Part shown: piece after piece, positions 34,378 to 42,881 of the stretch
Layout: each line of letters begins with the position of its first letter
How positions within the stretch are numbered: the stretch's first letter is position 1
Assembly: GCA_963664035.2 (NCBI GenBank)
Contig: OY760867.2
Location: 1,426,001 to 1,490,000 of the forward strand
DNA: 64,000 nucleotides
Reading direction: 5' to 3'
From: G958296245 sp963664035
GTDB taxonomy: Bacteria; Chloroflexota; Dehalococcoidia; Lucifugimonadales; G958296245
Notes under the pieces: generated by a model
The model's input: the letters and a program-made list of their open reading frames with translations, nothing else
Databases searched by the model: none
Told to the model about the DNA's origin: nothing
Position numbers and translations under genes: made by a program

Positions 34378-34879
34378 CTACTTCCTGATCCTCAGCATCA
34401 GCTTGTCGCCCGCCTTCCACGGCTGCTTGCTCACCGCCCAGACCAGCGCGCCCGCGGGCGTGGTGGTGGCGTTGGAGGCCGTCAGCGACAGTGTGGTCGT
34501 GCCCTTGAGGTCTATGAAGTCGAGCGCGTGGCCGGTGACGCTCCGAGTCAGGTCCGCGGTGACCTCGCCGGACTGCCACGAGATGGTCCCGACGGTCGTG
34601 GTCCCGACGATTGCGGTGCTGGATGCGTAGGGGTCGAAGAACGACTCGGCCAGCGTGCCGGCGGGGGCTGTTACGGTGACGAGCATCGCATCATATTCGA
34701 GAGCCTCCTTTGGATACGGAGGGCAATCCACCCACCCGACCGGCCTCCAGTTGTAGAATACTTTGTATTCCCCTTGCGGCAGAGGCCGGGTGGGATTAGG
34801 GTCGGTTCATGCGTAGACCCGCCCCCGCCGCACGCGAGAAGTAGCGTGGCGGCTAGAGCGATCAGGTTCTGGCCAACAT
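34378..34879 (-). pseudogene. Frameshifted lipoprotein gene
   Basis: ATG 34879 has AAGGAG 8 nt upstream and reads MLART then stop. In the next frame the same strand encodes a lipoprotein signal core, LIALAATLLLACGGGGSTHEPT. In the third frame it continues as PNPTRPLPQGEYKVFYNWRP to the stop at 34378, including a Thr-rich beta-type region (TTTVGTISWQSGEVT, KGTTTLSLTAS). Two single-base shifts therefore separate start, signal peptide and body. Either the gene has decayed or the sequence has two indels. Annotators may call only the 117-codon GTG-started body (34731-34378). Confidence 0.65.
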
Positions 34880-34910
34880 GGTCGAAGCTCCTTTTCCGTT
34901 ACCTATGTGA

Positions 34911-34950
34911 CCCTTGTGGCCGCCTTGGGCGAGGAACGCGCCAACTCTGA
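34911..34950. repeat. Second copy of the dispersed 40-bp repeat
   Basis: CCCTTGTGGCCGCCTTGGGC followed by GAGGAACGCGCCAACTCTGA matches 10501-10540 with only a few differences. It lies about 100 bp upstream of the GNAT gene, in a position comparable to the first copy upstream of the M24 peptidase gene. Confidence 0.75.
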
Positions 34951-35048
34951 ACATTCCTTTGAATCCAGGCACGGACGGACAGAGGCGTTCTCGGATATAA
35001 TACGGGATACTCCCCGGCAAAGACCCGACCGGCGCAGGAGGATACCCG

Positions 35049-35630
35049 GTGCCACATAGAACCGTCGCTCTGAAGGACGTGACCCGCGAGGACGTTGGGA
35101 GGATACGGCAGTGGCTGCAAGACGACGAGGTGGCCGAGAGCTGGTTCGGCCGGTACTCATACGGCGACCCGGCGCACCTCGGCTACCACCCGGAGGAGTT
35201 GGAAGACGCTTCGGAGGAGCGCTGGCAGAGCGTCTTCAACGACCCCGAGCACCGGATCCTCTCCATCTACACGATGGAGGGCGAGCACGTCGGCGAGATG
35301 CACGTGGCCATCGAGGAGAGCCTCGGCGACGGGCACGTATCGATCCTGATCGGGCGCAAGGACCTCTGGCACCAGGGGCTCGGCTCGGCCGGAATGCGCT
35401 CGGTGCTCGCGCTGGCGTTCGACGCGTGGGGCCTCTACCGCGTCTGGGCCGACATACCGGAATACAACACCGCGGCCCGCACCATGTTCGAGCACCTTGG
35501 CTTCGTACACGAGGGCACGCTGCGGAAGAGCCGTCCCCACGAGGGGTCGAGGTTCGACTCGGTGGTCATGGGGATGCTGGCGGAGGAGTACGCCGCCCGC
35601 GACCACGACGACTTCCACCACCACGTCTGA
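35049..35630 (+). CDS. GNAT-family N-acetyltransferase
   Basis: The protein has 193 residues from GTG 35049, with CAGGAGG about 7 nt upstream. The acetyl-CoA loop region is SILIGRKDLWHQGLGSAGMR, followed by YRVWADIPEYNTAARTMFEHLGFVHEGTLRKS. This is the typical end of RimJ/RimL-like acetyltransferases that modify protein N-termini or small amines. A His-rich tail (DHDDFHHHV) ends the protein and might bind metal. It converges on the ccm-block gene, with a gap of only 1 nt between stops. Confidence 0.88.
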   Translation: MPHRTVALKDVTREDVGRIRQWLQDDEVAESWFGRYSYGDPAHLGYHPEELEDASEERWQSVFNDPEHRILSIYTMEGEHVGEMHVAIEESLGDGHVSILIGRKDLWHQGLGSAGMRSVLALAFDAWGLYRVWADIPEYNTAARTMFEHLGFVHEGTLRKSRPHEGSRFDSVVMGMLAEEYAARDHDDFHHHV

Positions 35631-35631
35631 G

Positions 35632-36666
35632 CTACGGGGCGCTGCGCTCGGGCGGGCCCTCGGGGGCGCGCCTTCCCCTCCACAGCGCCAGGGCGATGAC
35701 CGCGACCATCAGCGCCGCCAGCCCGACGGGCGCGGCCATCTCCAGCGGTATGCCGGTTATCCGGGCGCCGACCTTTTCGGCCAGGGACGCCCGCGGCAGG
35801 TCCACGAGGTCCACCGTGATCCGTGCGCCCCGCGGCAGGTCGGAGCCTGACAGGAGTTGGAGGTCGCGTCCGCCGACCTCCACCGTGTCCGGCCCTTCGA
35901 GGTCGCCGCCGACCAGGGTGGCGACCTCCGGCGCCGCAAGGAAGCGTACGCCGTCCGCGCCGTAGGGGTAGTTCCGCCTGAACTCCATCTCTTCCCCCGT
36001 GTAGGGGAAGGTGTAGGCATACATCACCTCGTGCGCGCCTGGCGGCACGCTGGCCGTGACCGCGAACCCCCTGTCCACCTGGATCGGATCCGCGCCCAGC
36101 AGTTGGGTGTTGACCTCCAGGTCGGACGCGCCGGGTGGCAGGCCGAACCTTAGCAGGCTCATGGGCCCCGCTCCCGGGACGTAGGTCGTGTCGGTGTCGT
36201 TCACGACCTCCACTATCTCCAGCGCCCAGAGCGTCCGCGACTCGGCATCGACGGCCGCCAGGAGCACAGACGCCCTGGAGACGGAGAGGGCCTCCTCGCT
36301 GTCGGTCGACTCGTAGACGGCAAGCGTGAACGGGGGCGGCGGCCCGTTGGACAGGTCGAGATCGGCCCCGTAGAGCGCCCCCTGGTACACCACCGTCACG
36401 CCGTATGTGAGGTCGGGCTCGTAGACGACGCCGTCGAACCTGAAGCGGCCATCGGTGTCGGTGACGGTCTCCTCGTGCTCGTGGAGGGTGAGACCCTCCC
36501 GGTGCAACACCACCTCAAGGCCCGGCGCGGGCTGGCCGCCCACCGTGGCGTTCGCCACGCGCCCCTCGATGGAGACGCCTCTGGAGGCGGCGGACGCCGG
36601 CCCTGAGGCCGCCGCGGCCGGCAGCACGGCGGCGAGACAGGCGAGGAGAGCGCCCGCCAGCCTCAT
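35632..36666 (-). CDS. Exported carboxypeptidase-regulatory-like membrane protein in the ccm block
   Basis: The protein has 344 residues. It has a signal peptide (LLACLAAVLPAAAASG). A CarboxypepD regulatory-like beta-sandwich follows at ~30-110 (VEGRVANAT-type start, TDTDGRFRFDGV), then a second beta-rich part. A C-terminal membrane helix (PVGLAALMVAVIALALW) precedes a short basic tail. It is coupled by a 4-nt overlap to the upstream CcmI-like gene. Such proteins often accompany c-type cytochrome maturation genes in related bacteria; the function is unproven. Confidence 0.75.
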   Translation of the reverse strand: MRLAGALLACLAAVLPAAAASGPASAASRGVSIEGRVANATVGGQPAPGLEVVLHREGLTLHEHEETVTDTDGRFRFDGVVYEPDLTYGVTVVYQGALYGADLDLSNGPPPPFTLAVYESTDSEEALSVSRASVLLAAVDAESRTLWALEIVEVVNDTDTTYVPGAGPMSLLRFGLPPGASDLEVNTQLLGADPIQVDRGFAVTASVPPGAHEVMYAYTFPYTGEEMEFRRNYPYGADGVRFLAAPEVATLVGGDLEGPDTVEVGGRDLQLLSGSDLPRGARITVDLVDLPRASLAEKVGARITGIPLEMAAPVGLAALMVAVIALALWRGRRAPEGPPERSAP

Positions 36667-37031
36667 TCAGCCGCCTCGGGCCCGTCCCCGAGCACCCGGC
36701 TGCGCGCCTCCCTCGCCTGGCTGTCCACCTCGTCGCGCAGGGCCTGCTCCTGCTGCTCCTCCAGGTCCATCGCCTTCATGATCAGCGCCGCCTCGGTCAC
36801 GTACTGCTCCCGGAGGACCGCGTAGCTCTCGTCGTCGAGGCTGCCTATGGCGTGCTCCAGCTCGGTGTTCCTCAGGCCGGCCATGGCCGAGTCCCAGCGC
36901 CTGGACAGGTCCGCGGACGCGGACGTCTCGTCCTCGGCGGCGTAGCGGGCCGCCGCGCTCCTGCTCAGGAACGGGTACAGGATAGCCGCGGCGGGGAGAA
37001 ACGCCAGCAGGATGACGATCAGTACCAGCAC
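36663..37031 (-). CDS. CcmI-like membrane protein, short form
   Basis: The protein has 122 residues from GTG 37031, 10 nt after ccmF. It has an N-terminal membrane helix (LVLIVILLAFLPAAAILYPFL) and a charged, coiled-coil-prone cytoplasmic or periplasmic part, with LDDESYAVLREQYVTEAALIM resembling the L-x-x-L-E-Y-x-x-L-R motif of CcmI N-termini. It lacks the TPR domain of full CcmI. It probably helps present apocytochrome or heme to CcmF/H; this is inferred from position. Confidence 0.65.
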   Translation of the reverse strand: MLVLIVILLAFLPAAAILYPFLSRSAAARYAAEDETSASADLSRRWDSAMAGLRNTELEHAIGSLDDESYAVLREQYVTEAALIMKAMDLEEQQEQALRDEVDSQAREARSRVLGDGPEAAE

Positions 37032-37041
37032 GCCGTATCCC

Positions 37042-39030
37042 TCAGGCCCGGGCCGCCTGTGCGGCGCGGGGGATGCTCACGACGGCGGGGGCTGCCTTGC
37101 GCCTGGGCGAAAGGGCCAGCAGCGTGCCCAGCACCAGCAACGGCCCGGAGGCCCACATCCACCATACCAGCGGGTTCACGTACACGCGGAACACGGCCGT
37201 GCCGTCGCCGGCGAACTCTGACGGCACGATGTAGAAGTCCTCGAGCGGCGTCGAGCGTATGGCGGCGCGCGTCGCGGCTATCTGGAACTCCGGATAGACC
37301 GACCTCCGGGTGCTCACGACGCCCTTGTAGGAGCCGCCCGCGTACAGGTCGAAGCGGGTGGTTATCTCCTCGCGGTCGGGGTACGCGGCGCGGTCGAAGT
37401 CGAGGTACCTGAAGGTGTAGCCGCCGAGCGACGCCTCTTCCCCGACGCTCATGTTGAAGTCGCGCTGCACCGCGTAGAAGGACGAGCCTATGACGCCCAC
37501 CGCGAGCATGACGATGGCGAGGTGGACGACGTAGCCGCCGTAGCGGGGGCGGTTGCCGGACAGCAGGCGGACGAAGGCGTAGGGGTAGCTCTCTCCCCTG
37601 CGGCGCCTGGAGGCGACGCCCCTGGCCCACTCGTGGACGATGCCGGTGACGACTACCGCGCAGGCGGCCACGGCGAGCAGGCTCAACGGCTTGCGCACGC
37701 CCACGACCGCCAGGACCACCACCAGCACGGCGGCCGCGATGAGCGGATACCTGAGCAGCGAGAGCACCCTGGGCCATGAGGCGCGGCGCCAGGGCAGCAG
37801 CGGGCCGATGCCCATCAGCGCCACTATTGCCAGCAGGATCGGGCCGTTGACGCGGTCGAAGAACGGCTCGCCAACGGTGATCGTCTCTCCCTGGATTCCC
37901 TCCGAGAATACCGGGAAGATGGTGCCCCAGAGCGTGACGAAAGCCACGGCCAGGAAGAGCACGTTCTGCGTGAGGAAGGCGCTCTCGCGCGAGAGCATCG
38001 AGTCCAGCCGCTCCCGGCTCCTCAGGGTGTCCATCCGCCATGCGAACGCGGCGAGGGAGGCGAGCAGCGTGGCCCCCATGAAGGCGAGGAAGAGCCATCC
38101 CATCGTCGACTGGGCGAAGGAGTGGACCGAGGGCACGGGGCCGCCGCGGTTTATGAACATGCCCATCTGGGCGAAGAAGAATGCCAACGAGACGAGGACT
38201 ATGTTCCAGGTGCGAAACATGCCGCGCCGCTTCTGGATCATGATGGAGTGGACGAAGGCCGTCATCGCGAGCCACGGCATCAGCGCCGAGTTCTCCACCG
38301 GGTCCCACGCCCAGTAGCCGCCCCATCCCAGGATCGTGTACGCCCACCATGAGCCGAGCAGCAGGCCGACGGTGAGCAGCAGCCACGACGCCATGCCCCA
38401 CACCCTGCCCAGGTCGACCCACTCGTCGCGCCCGCCGCGCCGCGCCAGCATCGCGCCCATCGCTATGCTGAACGGCACCGCGACCGAGACCAAGCCGGTC
38501 ATCTGCACCGGCGGGTGTATGAACATGCCGAGGTGGACGAGCAGCGGGTTGATGCCGCGCCCGTCCATGGGTACGAAGTCGAGCCGCTCCAGGGGGTTGG
38601 CGAGGAAGACGATGACGCCGAGCAGGAACGTCAGGAACACGGCCATCAGGGAGGTGGCGTAGGGCGACGTGTAGGGCAGCCGCCTCGTCATGCTCAGGAC
38701 GGCGCCCACGGCCAGCAGCGAGAATACGACGGCTATGAAGAGCAGCGAGCCGGCGTTGCCCGCGTAGAAGGCGACCCACGTGTAGGCGGCCGGCATCGAC
38801 AGGCTGCTGTTCTCGGCGACGTACCTGACCGAGAAGTCGTGGTTTACGAATGCGTAGACCAGGGCCGCGGTGGAGACGGCCAGCAGGGGCGGTATGGTGT
38901 AGAAGCCGTAGCGGCCGCTGAGCACGAGGGCGGGCAGCCGTTGCCATGCGCCGAGGAAGGAGGCGAGCACGGCGTAGCCCGACACGACCAGGGCTATGGG
39001 CAACGCCGCGTATCCGGCGTCTACTACCAT
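37042..39030 (-). CDS. ccmF: Cytochrome c heme lyase subunit CcmF/CcsA-type
   Basis: The protein has 662 residues from ATG 39030 (MVVDAGYAALPI), with GAGGAG upstream. It is highly hydrophobic, with about 15 helices. The tryptophan-rich heme-handling motif WGGYWAWDPVENSALMPWL is near residue 235. Conserved His-bearing loops such as LLVHLGMFIHPPVQMTG precede it, and a large external loop lies near the C-terminus. CcmF attaches heme to apocytochrome c in System I. It is followed at 10 nt by the CcmI-like gene and preceded by ccmH. Other System I genes (ccmA-E, G) are not in the window. Confidence 0.94.
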   Translation of the reverse strand: MVVDAGYAALPIALVVSGYAVLASFLGAWQRLPALVLSGRYGFYTIPPLLAVSTAALVYAFVNHDFSVRYVAENSSLSMPAAYTWVAFYAGNAGSLLFIAVVFSLLAVGAVLSMTRRLPYTSPYATSLMAVFLTFLLGVIVFLANPLERLDFVPMDGRGINPLLVHLGMFIHPPVQMTGLVSVAVPFSIAMGAMLARRGGRDEWVDLGRVWGMASWLLLTVGLLLGSWWAYTILGWGGYWAWDPVENSALMPWLAMTAFVHSIMIQKRRGMFRTWNIVLVSLAFFFAQMGMFINRGGPVPSVHSFAQSTMGWLFLAFMGATLLASLAAFAWRMDTLRSRERLDSMLSRESAFLTQNVLFLAVAFVTLWGTIFPVFSEGIQGETITVGEPFFDRVNGPILLAIVALMGIGPLLPWRRASWPRVLSLLRYPLIAAAVLVVVLAVVGVRKPLSLLAVAACAVVVTGIVHEWARGVASRRRRGESYPYAFVRLLSGNRPRYGGYVVHLAIVMLAVGVIGSSFYAVQRDFNMSVGEEASLGGYTFRYLDFDRAAYPDREEITTRFDLYAGGSYKGVVSTRRSVYPEFQIAATRAAIRSTPLEDFYIVPSEFAGDGTAVFRVYVNPLVWWMWASGPLLVLGTLLALSPRRKAAPAVVSIPRAAQAARA

Positions 39031-39052
39031 CCGTTCCTCTCCTCGATCAAGG

Positions 39053-39541
39053 CTAGTCTTGGACCAGGGACTCGACGCGCCTGGCGTACTGCTCCCGCTC
39101 GGCGTCGGTAAGGCCGGGGGCCTCGGCGTCGCCATGTTCGCGTCGCCTCGACATCCTCCTCAGGGCCAGGAAGAGCAGCCCCCCGGCCAGCACGACGGCC
39201 GCCGGAGGCACGACCCATACCATCAGGTTGACGCCCGACGCGGGCGGCTCCAACAGCACCCTGGGGCCGTAGCTCTCCACGAAGGAGTCCTTGATCTGCT
39301 CCTCTGTCCAGCCTTCCCTGAGCCTGGTTTCGACGATGCCTCGCATCTGGGCCGACAGCGGGTGCTGCGACTGGTCTATCGACTCGCCGGGGCAGACGGG
39401 GCACATGATCGCCTTGTTCAGCTCCTGCGCCCTCCGCTCCACTTCCGGCGCCTCGCTCCGCGCCGCGCACGCCGAGGCGGCGAGCAGCAAGAATGCCGCC
39501 GCCAGCCAGCCCACGGCCGCCCTGGAGACCGGTATCGCCAT
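39053..39541 (-). CDS. ccmH: CcmH/CycL thiol-disulfide protein
   Basis: The protein has 162 residues from ATG 39541, with AAGGAG upstream. It has a lipoprotein-like signal (AAAFLLLAASACAARS). The thiol motif is in KAIMCPVCPGESIDQSQHPL, the hallmark of CcmH/NrfF, followed by EEQIKDSFVESYGPRVLLEPP. One C-terminal membrane helix (VWVVPPAAVVLAGGLLFLAL) is present. It reduces apocytochrome CxxCH cysteines before heme ligation. It lies 22 nt upstream of ccmF. Confidence 0.93.
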   Translation of the reverse strand: MAIPVSRAAVGWLAAAFLLLAASACAARSEAPEVERRAQELNKAIMCPVCPGESIDQSQHPLSAQMRGIVETRLREGWTEEQIKDSFVESYGPRVLLEPPASGVNLMVWVVPPAAVVLAGGLLFLALRRMSRRREHGDAEAPGLTDAEREQYARRVESLVQD

Positions 39542-39655
39542 GCCCCTCTCCTTGGCTTCTATCAAGGGTAGATTAACACATAGCCGCCGGCTGACGGCAG
39601 GTCTCCACCGCGCACCCAGGGCGCACTGCCACGCGGGCGCGGATGGCGCCAGGGC

Positions 39656-39683
39656 TTGACGAATGGCGCAACCTCGATATACA
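39656..39683 (+). promoter_or_regulatory. Sigma70-type promoter of the RHH gene
   Basis: TTGACG (39656-39661) and TATACA (39678-39683) are 16 bp apart. The AT-rich stretch TATACAATTACACGTAATG lies just downstream and could hold an autoregulatory RHH operator. Confidence 0.55.
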
Positions 39684-39717
39684 ATTACACGTAATGCAGA
39701 AATGGGAGGTGTCCGTA

Positions 39718-40137
39718 ATGTCCAGTGATGAGAGAGAGCGGAGCAGGATGTCCGAGGGCATCGACATAATCATCGACGAGGCGAAGACGGCGACGAAGCG
39801 CGCCTACAAGAGGTCGGGCGCGGAGGACCTGGGCGGTAGTATCAAGGATACGATCCGCGGCGCGCTGTCCCCCAGGGACAACGTGGTGATGGTGCGGCTA
39901 AACGATGAGAGCCTCGCCAAGCTGGACGAGCTGGTGGAGGCGGGGATCGTGAGCAGCCGGTCCGAGGCGGCGGCGTTCCTGATCGGCGAGGGGGCCGCCG
40001 CGCGGGCCCAGCTATTCGAGCGCATCGCCGAGAAGACGGAGATGATCCGCAAGGTCAAGGAGGAGCTCCGCAGCCTCGTCGACGAGGAGACGGCGGAGAC
40101 GCCACGCGCGCCGGGCGTCGAGAGGGATGGCACCTAG
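39718..40137 (+). CDS. Ribbon-helix-helix-like regulatory protein
   Basis: The protein has 139 residues from ATG 39718, preceded by GGGAGG. A charged N-terminal segment (~1-55) precedes an RHH fold at about 60-100: NVVMVRLNDESLAKLDELVE then GIVSSRSEAAAFLIGEGAAA. A C-terminal coiled coil (FERIAEKTEMIRKVKEELRSL) follows. It is likely a small DNA-binding dimer. No toxin gene with clear homology follows; the next gene is an Smr protein. Confidence 0.75.
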   Translation: MSSDERERSRMSEGIDIIIDEAKTATKRAYKRSGAEDLGGSIKDTIRGALSPRDNVVMVRLNDESLAKLDELVEAGIVSSRSEAAAFLIGEGAAARAQLFERIAEKTEMIRKVKEELRSLVDEETAETPRAPGVERDGT

Positions 40138-40170
40138 CAGGCTGGAGCGCCTTGAGAATTGGTGAATACA

Positions 40171-40650
40171 ATGGGAACGTCGGAGATCGACCTGCACGGA
40201 CGTACTTGGCTAGAGGCACAGGAAGAGTTCATCGCGTTCTACAACCACGTATTGGAAGAGTCCGATGGCGCGAGTGGCGTCCAACTCAGTGTAATCCACG
40301 GTTATGGGTCCACCGGTGAGGGAGGAATACTGCGCAAGAGGTTGCGTGGATTCTTAGAGCGGTTTGCCGACCATCTCGAATTCGTCCCGGGAGAGGAGTT
40401 GGATGGGAACTCAGGACACACTGTTGTCGCCCCGCTGCAACGGCTCCCGGACAGGGACGGACTGCTTGCGGATGAGATCTGGAGCTACTGCGAGCGGCCG
40501 CGAAGCAAGAGCAAGGTCATAGGCAAGTTTCGCAGGAACGGGGCTCCTAAGGTCATTCAAGCCGTCAGGTCGCTTGAGAAGCAGGGTCGTCTGAGGCGGC
40601 TCAGTGGACGAGGCCAAGTGATGTATGAGGCAACTGGAGTCCGCACATGA
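40171..40650 (+). CDS. Smr-domain protein with C-terminal winged-helix-like part
   Basis: The protein has about 159 residues from ATG 40171; in-frame GTG 40162 and TTG 40159 are alternatives. The Smr fold is seen in EIDLHGRTWLEAQEEFIAFY (the D-L-H-G motif), LSVIHGYGSTGEGGILRKRL (H-G-x-G) and LEFVPGEELDGNSGHTVV. A C-terminal segment, PRSKSKVIGKFRRNGAPKVI followed by QAVRSLEKQGRLRRL, looks like a helix-turn-helix. Smr domains cleave or bind branched nucleic acid or RNA. The fusion to a possible HTH is not a form I recognise. Confidence 0.72.
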   Translation: MGTSEIDLHGRTWLEAQEEFIAFYNHVLEESDGASGVQLSVIHGYGSTGEGGILRKRLRGFLERFADHLEFVPGEELDGNSGHTVVAPLQRLPDRDGLLADEIWSYCERPRSKSKVIGKFRRNGAPKVIQAVRSLEKQGRLRRLSGRGQVMYEATGVRT

Positions 40651-40741
40651 CGCATGAGGCGCGCCCTTCAACCGGCTCAGGGCGAACGGTACGACATGGC
40701 GCAGCGGAACGGGGCAGCATGTAATGGGGCCGCGCCGAGAT

Positions 40742-41164
40742 TTACTCCTTGGGCATCTCGTAGTTGAATTGCCAGTTGATGCCGAACTTGTCGGTGCAGG
40801 CGCCGAAGTAAGCGCCCCAGAACATCTCCTGTAGCGGCATGGTCACCTTGCCGCCCTCCGACATCTTGGCGAATAGCTCGTCGGTCTCCTCCTTGCTCTG
40901 CGTGGGGTAGGTGAGGGAGAAGTTGTTGCCCACGACCGGCGGGGGAGCGAAGGCGGAGGGCACGTCGCTGCCCATGACGACGCCGTCGCCGACGGTCAGC
41001 GTCGCGTGCATGATCTTGCCGCGGTCCGAGTCCGGGATGCCCATGTCCGGCGGGCCGTCCCCGAACGTCTGGAGTATCACGTACTCCCCGCCGAAGACCG
41101 ATCGGTAGAAGTCGAAGACTTCGCGGCAGTTGCCGTCGAAGTTGAGATAGGTGAGTACGGGCAT
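40742..41164 (-). CDS. VOC-family PhnB-like protein
   Basis: The protein has 140 residues from ATG 41164, with GGAGG 7 nt upstream. MPVLTYLNFDGNCREVFDFY, then VFGGEYVILQTFGD, HATLTVGDGVVMGSD and the terminal FGACTDKFGINWQFNYE are characteristic of PhnB/3-demethylubiquinone-methyltransferase-like VOC proteins. These are dimeric, with unknown substrates. It stands alone. Confidence 0.88.
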   Translation of the reverse strand: MPVLTYLNFDGNCREVFDFYRSVFGGEYVILQTFGDGPPDMGIPDSDRGKIMHATLTVGDGVVMGSDVPSAFAPPPVVGNNFSLTYPTQSKEETDELFAKMSEGGKVTMPLQEMFWGAYFGACTDKFGINWQFNYEMPKE

Positions 41165-41338
41165 GGGGCATCCTCCGCGGGTGTTGATTCCGGGCGGAAC
41201 GATACGGGAGGGCAGCGGCAACGTCAAGCCGCGGCAGGCAGGGTAACCGTCTGGCCAACCAGCCCAAATCCTCCACCTCCACGTTCAGCGCCATATCTAT
41301 CGGCCATCACCCCGTAGGGGCTATCAGCGCATTCCGTA

Positions 41339-41361
41339 GGGGCTGGTTTCAAACCAGCCCC
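41339..41361. repeat. Perfect 23-bp palindrome of the GTAGGGGC family
   Basis: GGGGCTGGTTT-C-AAACCAGCCCC follows CCGTA. A related palindrome, GGGCGGGTTT-G-AAACCCGCCC, lies at 48909-48929, so this is a dispersed repeat family. The 665-bp gap 41165-41829 holds this repeat, the phased array at 41566-41690 and a promoter, but no gene. Confidence 0.85.
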
Positions 41362-41565
41362 CCCTTGCCGTAGAGCGTCCGTCATTTAGGCGGGGGATTT
41401 TGGGCCGACTACGGACCTTGCCATCCGCAGAACTCACGTGCTATACTCCCCCCATGCACCATCGCGCACATATGGAGCTGAGGGCAGGCTGCCTGCCTGC
41501 GCTTGGGACCGGCCATGCCGCGCCCTCGTCCGTTGACAAGCGGCCCGGACATGGCAGCGACCGCG

Positions 41566-41690
41566 TGTCTCATTCTGTCTCATTACTGTCTCATTCTGTC
41601 TATTTCGCGTCTCATTTTGACTCGTTCGTGTCTCCCGCTGTCTCACGGCCCGTAGCTGGAATAGACAAAAAGAGACAAAATGAGACACTT
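41566..41690. repeat. Helically phased array of TGTCTCATT-like motifs
   Basis: Nine-base motifs related to TGTCTCATT start at 41566, 41576, 41587, 41597, 41608, 41618, 41629 and 41639, alternating steps of 10 and 11 bp. Three inverted copies (TAGACAAAA, GAGACAAAA, GAGACACTT) follow near 41662, 41672 and 41682 in 10-bp steps. The array is AT-richer than its surroundings and upstream of the dehydrogenase promoter. Confidence 0.9.
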
Positions 41691-41764
41691 TCAAGGAAAA
41701 ATCAGGGCGCGGCCAAATCCGCCACCTCCGTCGTTGGGTGATGGATTTAGGCCAGGGGGCGGTT

Positions 41765-41794
41765 TTGACACTGCTCGGCGGTCTCCAATAGAAT
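41765..41794 (+). promoter_or_regulatory. Strong sigma70-like promoter of the dehydrogenase gene
   Basis: TTGACA (41765-41770) and TAGAAT (41789-41794) are 18 bp apart, 35 bp before ATG 41830. Confidence 0.6.
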
Positions 41795-41829
41795 ACCGCG
41801 CGGCCAGGAACAGGCGCCGCGGAGGGACG

Positions 41830-42834
41830 ATGACGGACTTCAGGTTCACCGTTTACAGGGTTGGGGTACACGCCAGGGACCTGCTCGATGCCGAAAGGGT
41901 CGAGTTGGAGAAGGCAGGCGCCCGCCAGGTCGTCATGGAGAAGCCGGAGAGCGACGAGGCCTTCATAGAGACGGCCGGCGACGCGGACGGCCTGATCGTG
42001 GTCGACTCTCCCGTCACCCGCCGCGTCATCGACGGGATGGAGCGCCTCAAGGTCGTGCTGCGCACCGGCGTGGGGGTAGATGTGATAGACGTCGAAGCCG
42101 CCACCGAGCGCGGCGTCGCGGTCATATCCGTCCCTGACCTGTGGATACGCGAGGTGGCGAACCACGCCCTCGCGCTGATGCTGGCCCTGAACCGCCGGCT
42201 ATTCCTGCTGGACCGGTACGTGCGCTCGGACCGGTGGATACCCGTCATACCGCCGCCCGTGGGCTCGCTCCACGGCGAGACCCTGGGCATGATCGGCTTC
42301 GGCAGGATAGGCAGGATGATGGCCAAGCGGGGCGCCGCGCTCGACATGGAGATGGTCGCCTACGACCCCTTCCTGCCGCCCGAGGCGTTCCGGGAGTTCG
42401 GCGTCGAGCAGGTCTCGCTGGACGAGCTATTGCGCCGCTCCGACTACGTCTCCGTCCACAGCCCGCTCACCGAGGAGACCCGCCACATCATCGACGAGGC
42501 GGCGCTGAGGCTGATGAAGCCCACCGCCTACCTGGTCAACACCTCGCGCGGCCCGGTCGTGGACGAGACGGCCCTGGCCGCGGCGCTGCGGGAGGGATGG
42601 ATCGCCGGCGCGGGCCTCGACGTGCTGGAGCAGGAGCCCCCCGACCCGTCCAACCCCCTGCTGGAGATGGACAACGTCATCATCACGCCCCACTCGTCGT
42701 ACTACTCGGACGCCGCCATAAGCGAGCTGCCGGTACGCTGCGGGCAGGAGGTGGCCCGCGTCCTCACCGGCCGCCGCCCCCTCAACCTCGTCAACCCCGC
42801 AGTGCTGGACAAGCTGCCGCTCGCGGCGGAGTAA
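41830..42834 (+). CDS. D-isomer-specific 2-hydroxyacid dehydrogenase (SerA/hydroxypyruvate reductase-like)
   Basis: The protein has 334 residues from ATG 41830, with GGAGGG upstream. The NAD-binding motif is GMIGFGRIGRMMAKRG near 155. The catalytic Arg is in LVNTSRGPVVDE, the Glu in DVLEQEPPD, and the His in IITPHSSYYS. It would oxidise or reduce a 2-hydroxyacid such as 3-phosphoglycerate or glyoxylate. No C-terminal ACT domain is present, so it is not a regulated full-length SerA. It is driven by its own promoter behind the phased repeat array. Confidence 0.9.
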   Translation: MTDFRFTVYRVGVHARDLLDAERVELEKAGARQVVMEKPESDEAFIETAGDADGLIVVDSPVTRRVIDGMERLKVVLRTGVGVDVIDVEAATERGVAVISVPDLWIREVANHALALMLALNRRLFLLDRYVRSDRWIPVIPPPVGSLHGETLGMIGFGRIGRMMAKRGAALDMEMVAYDPFLPPEAFREFGVEQVSLDELLRRSDYVSVHSPLTEETRHIIDEAALRLMKPTAYLVNTSRGPVVDETALAAALREGWIAGAGLDVLEQEPPDPSNPLLEMDNVIITPHSSYYSDAAISELPVRCGQEVARVLTGRRPLNLVNPAVLDKLPLAAE

Positions 42835-42881
42835 ACCCGTCATTGCTGCGAAAGCAGGAATCCAGCCCCTGAGCTGTGTCC

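Noticed and set aside
41434..42165. 243-residue minus-strand frame containing QNET heptads
   Set aside because: It overlaps the dehydrogenase gene and promoter, and the heptads are only the phased DNA repeat read in one frame.
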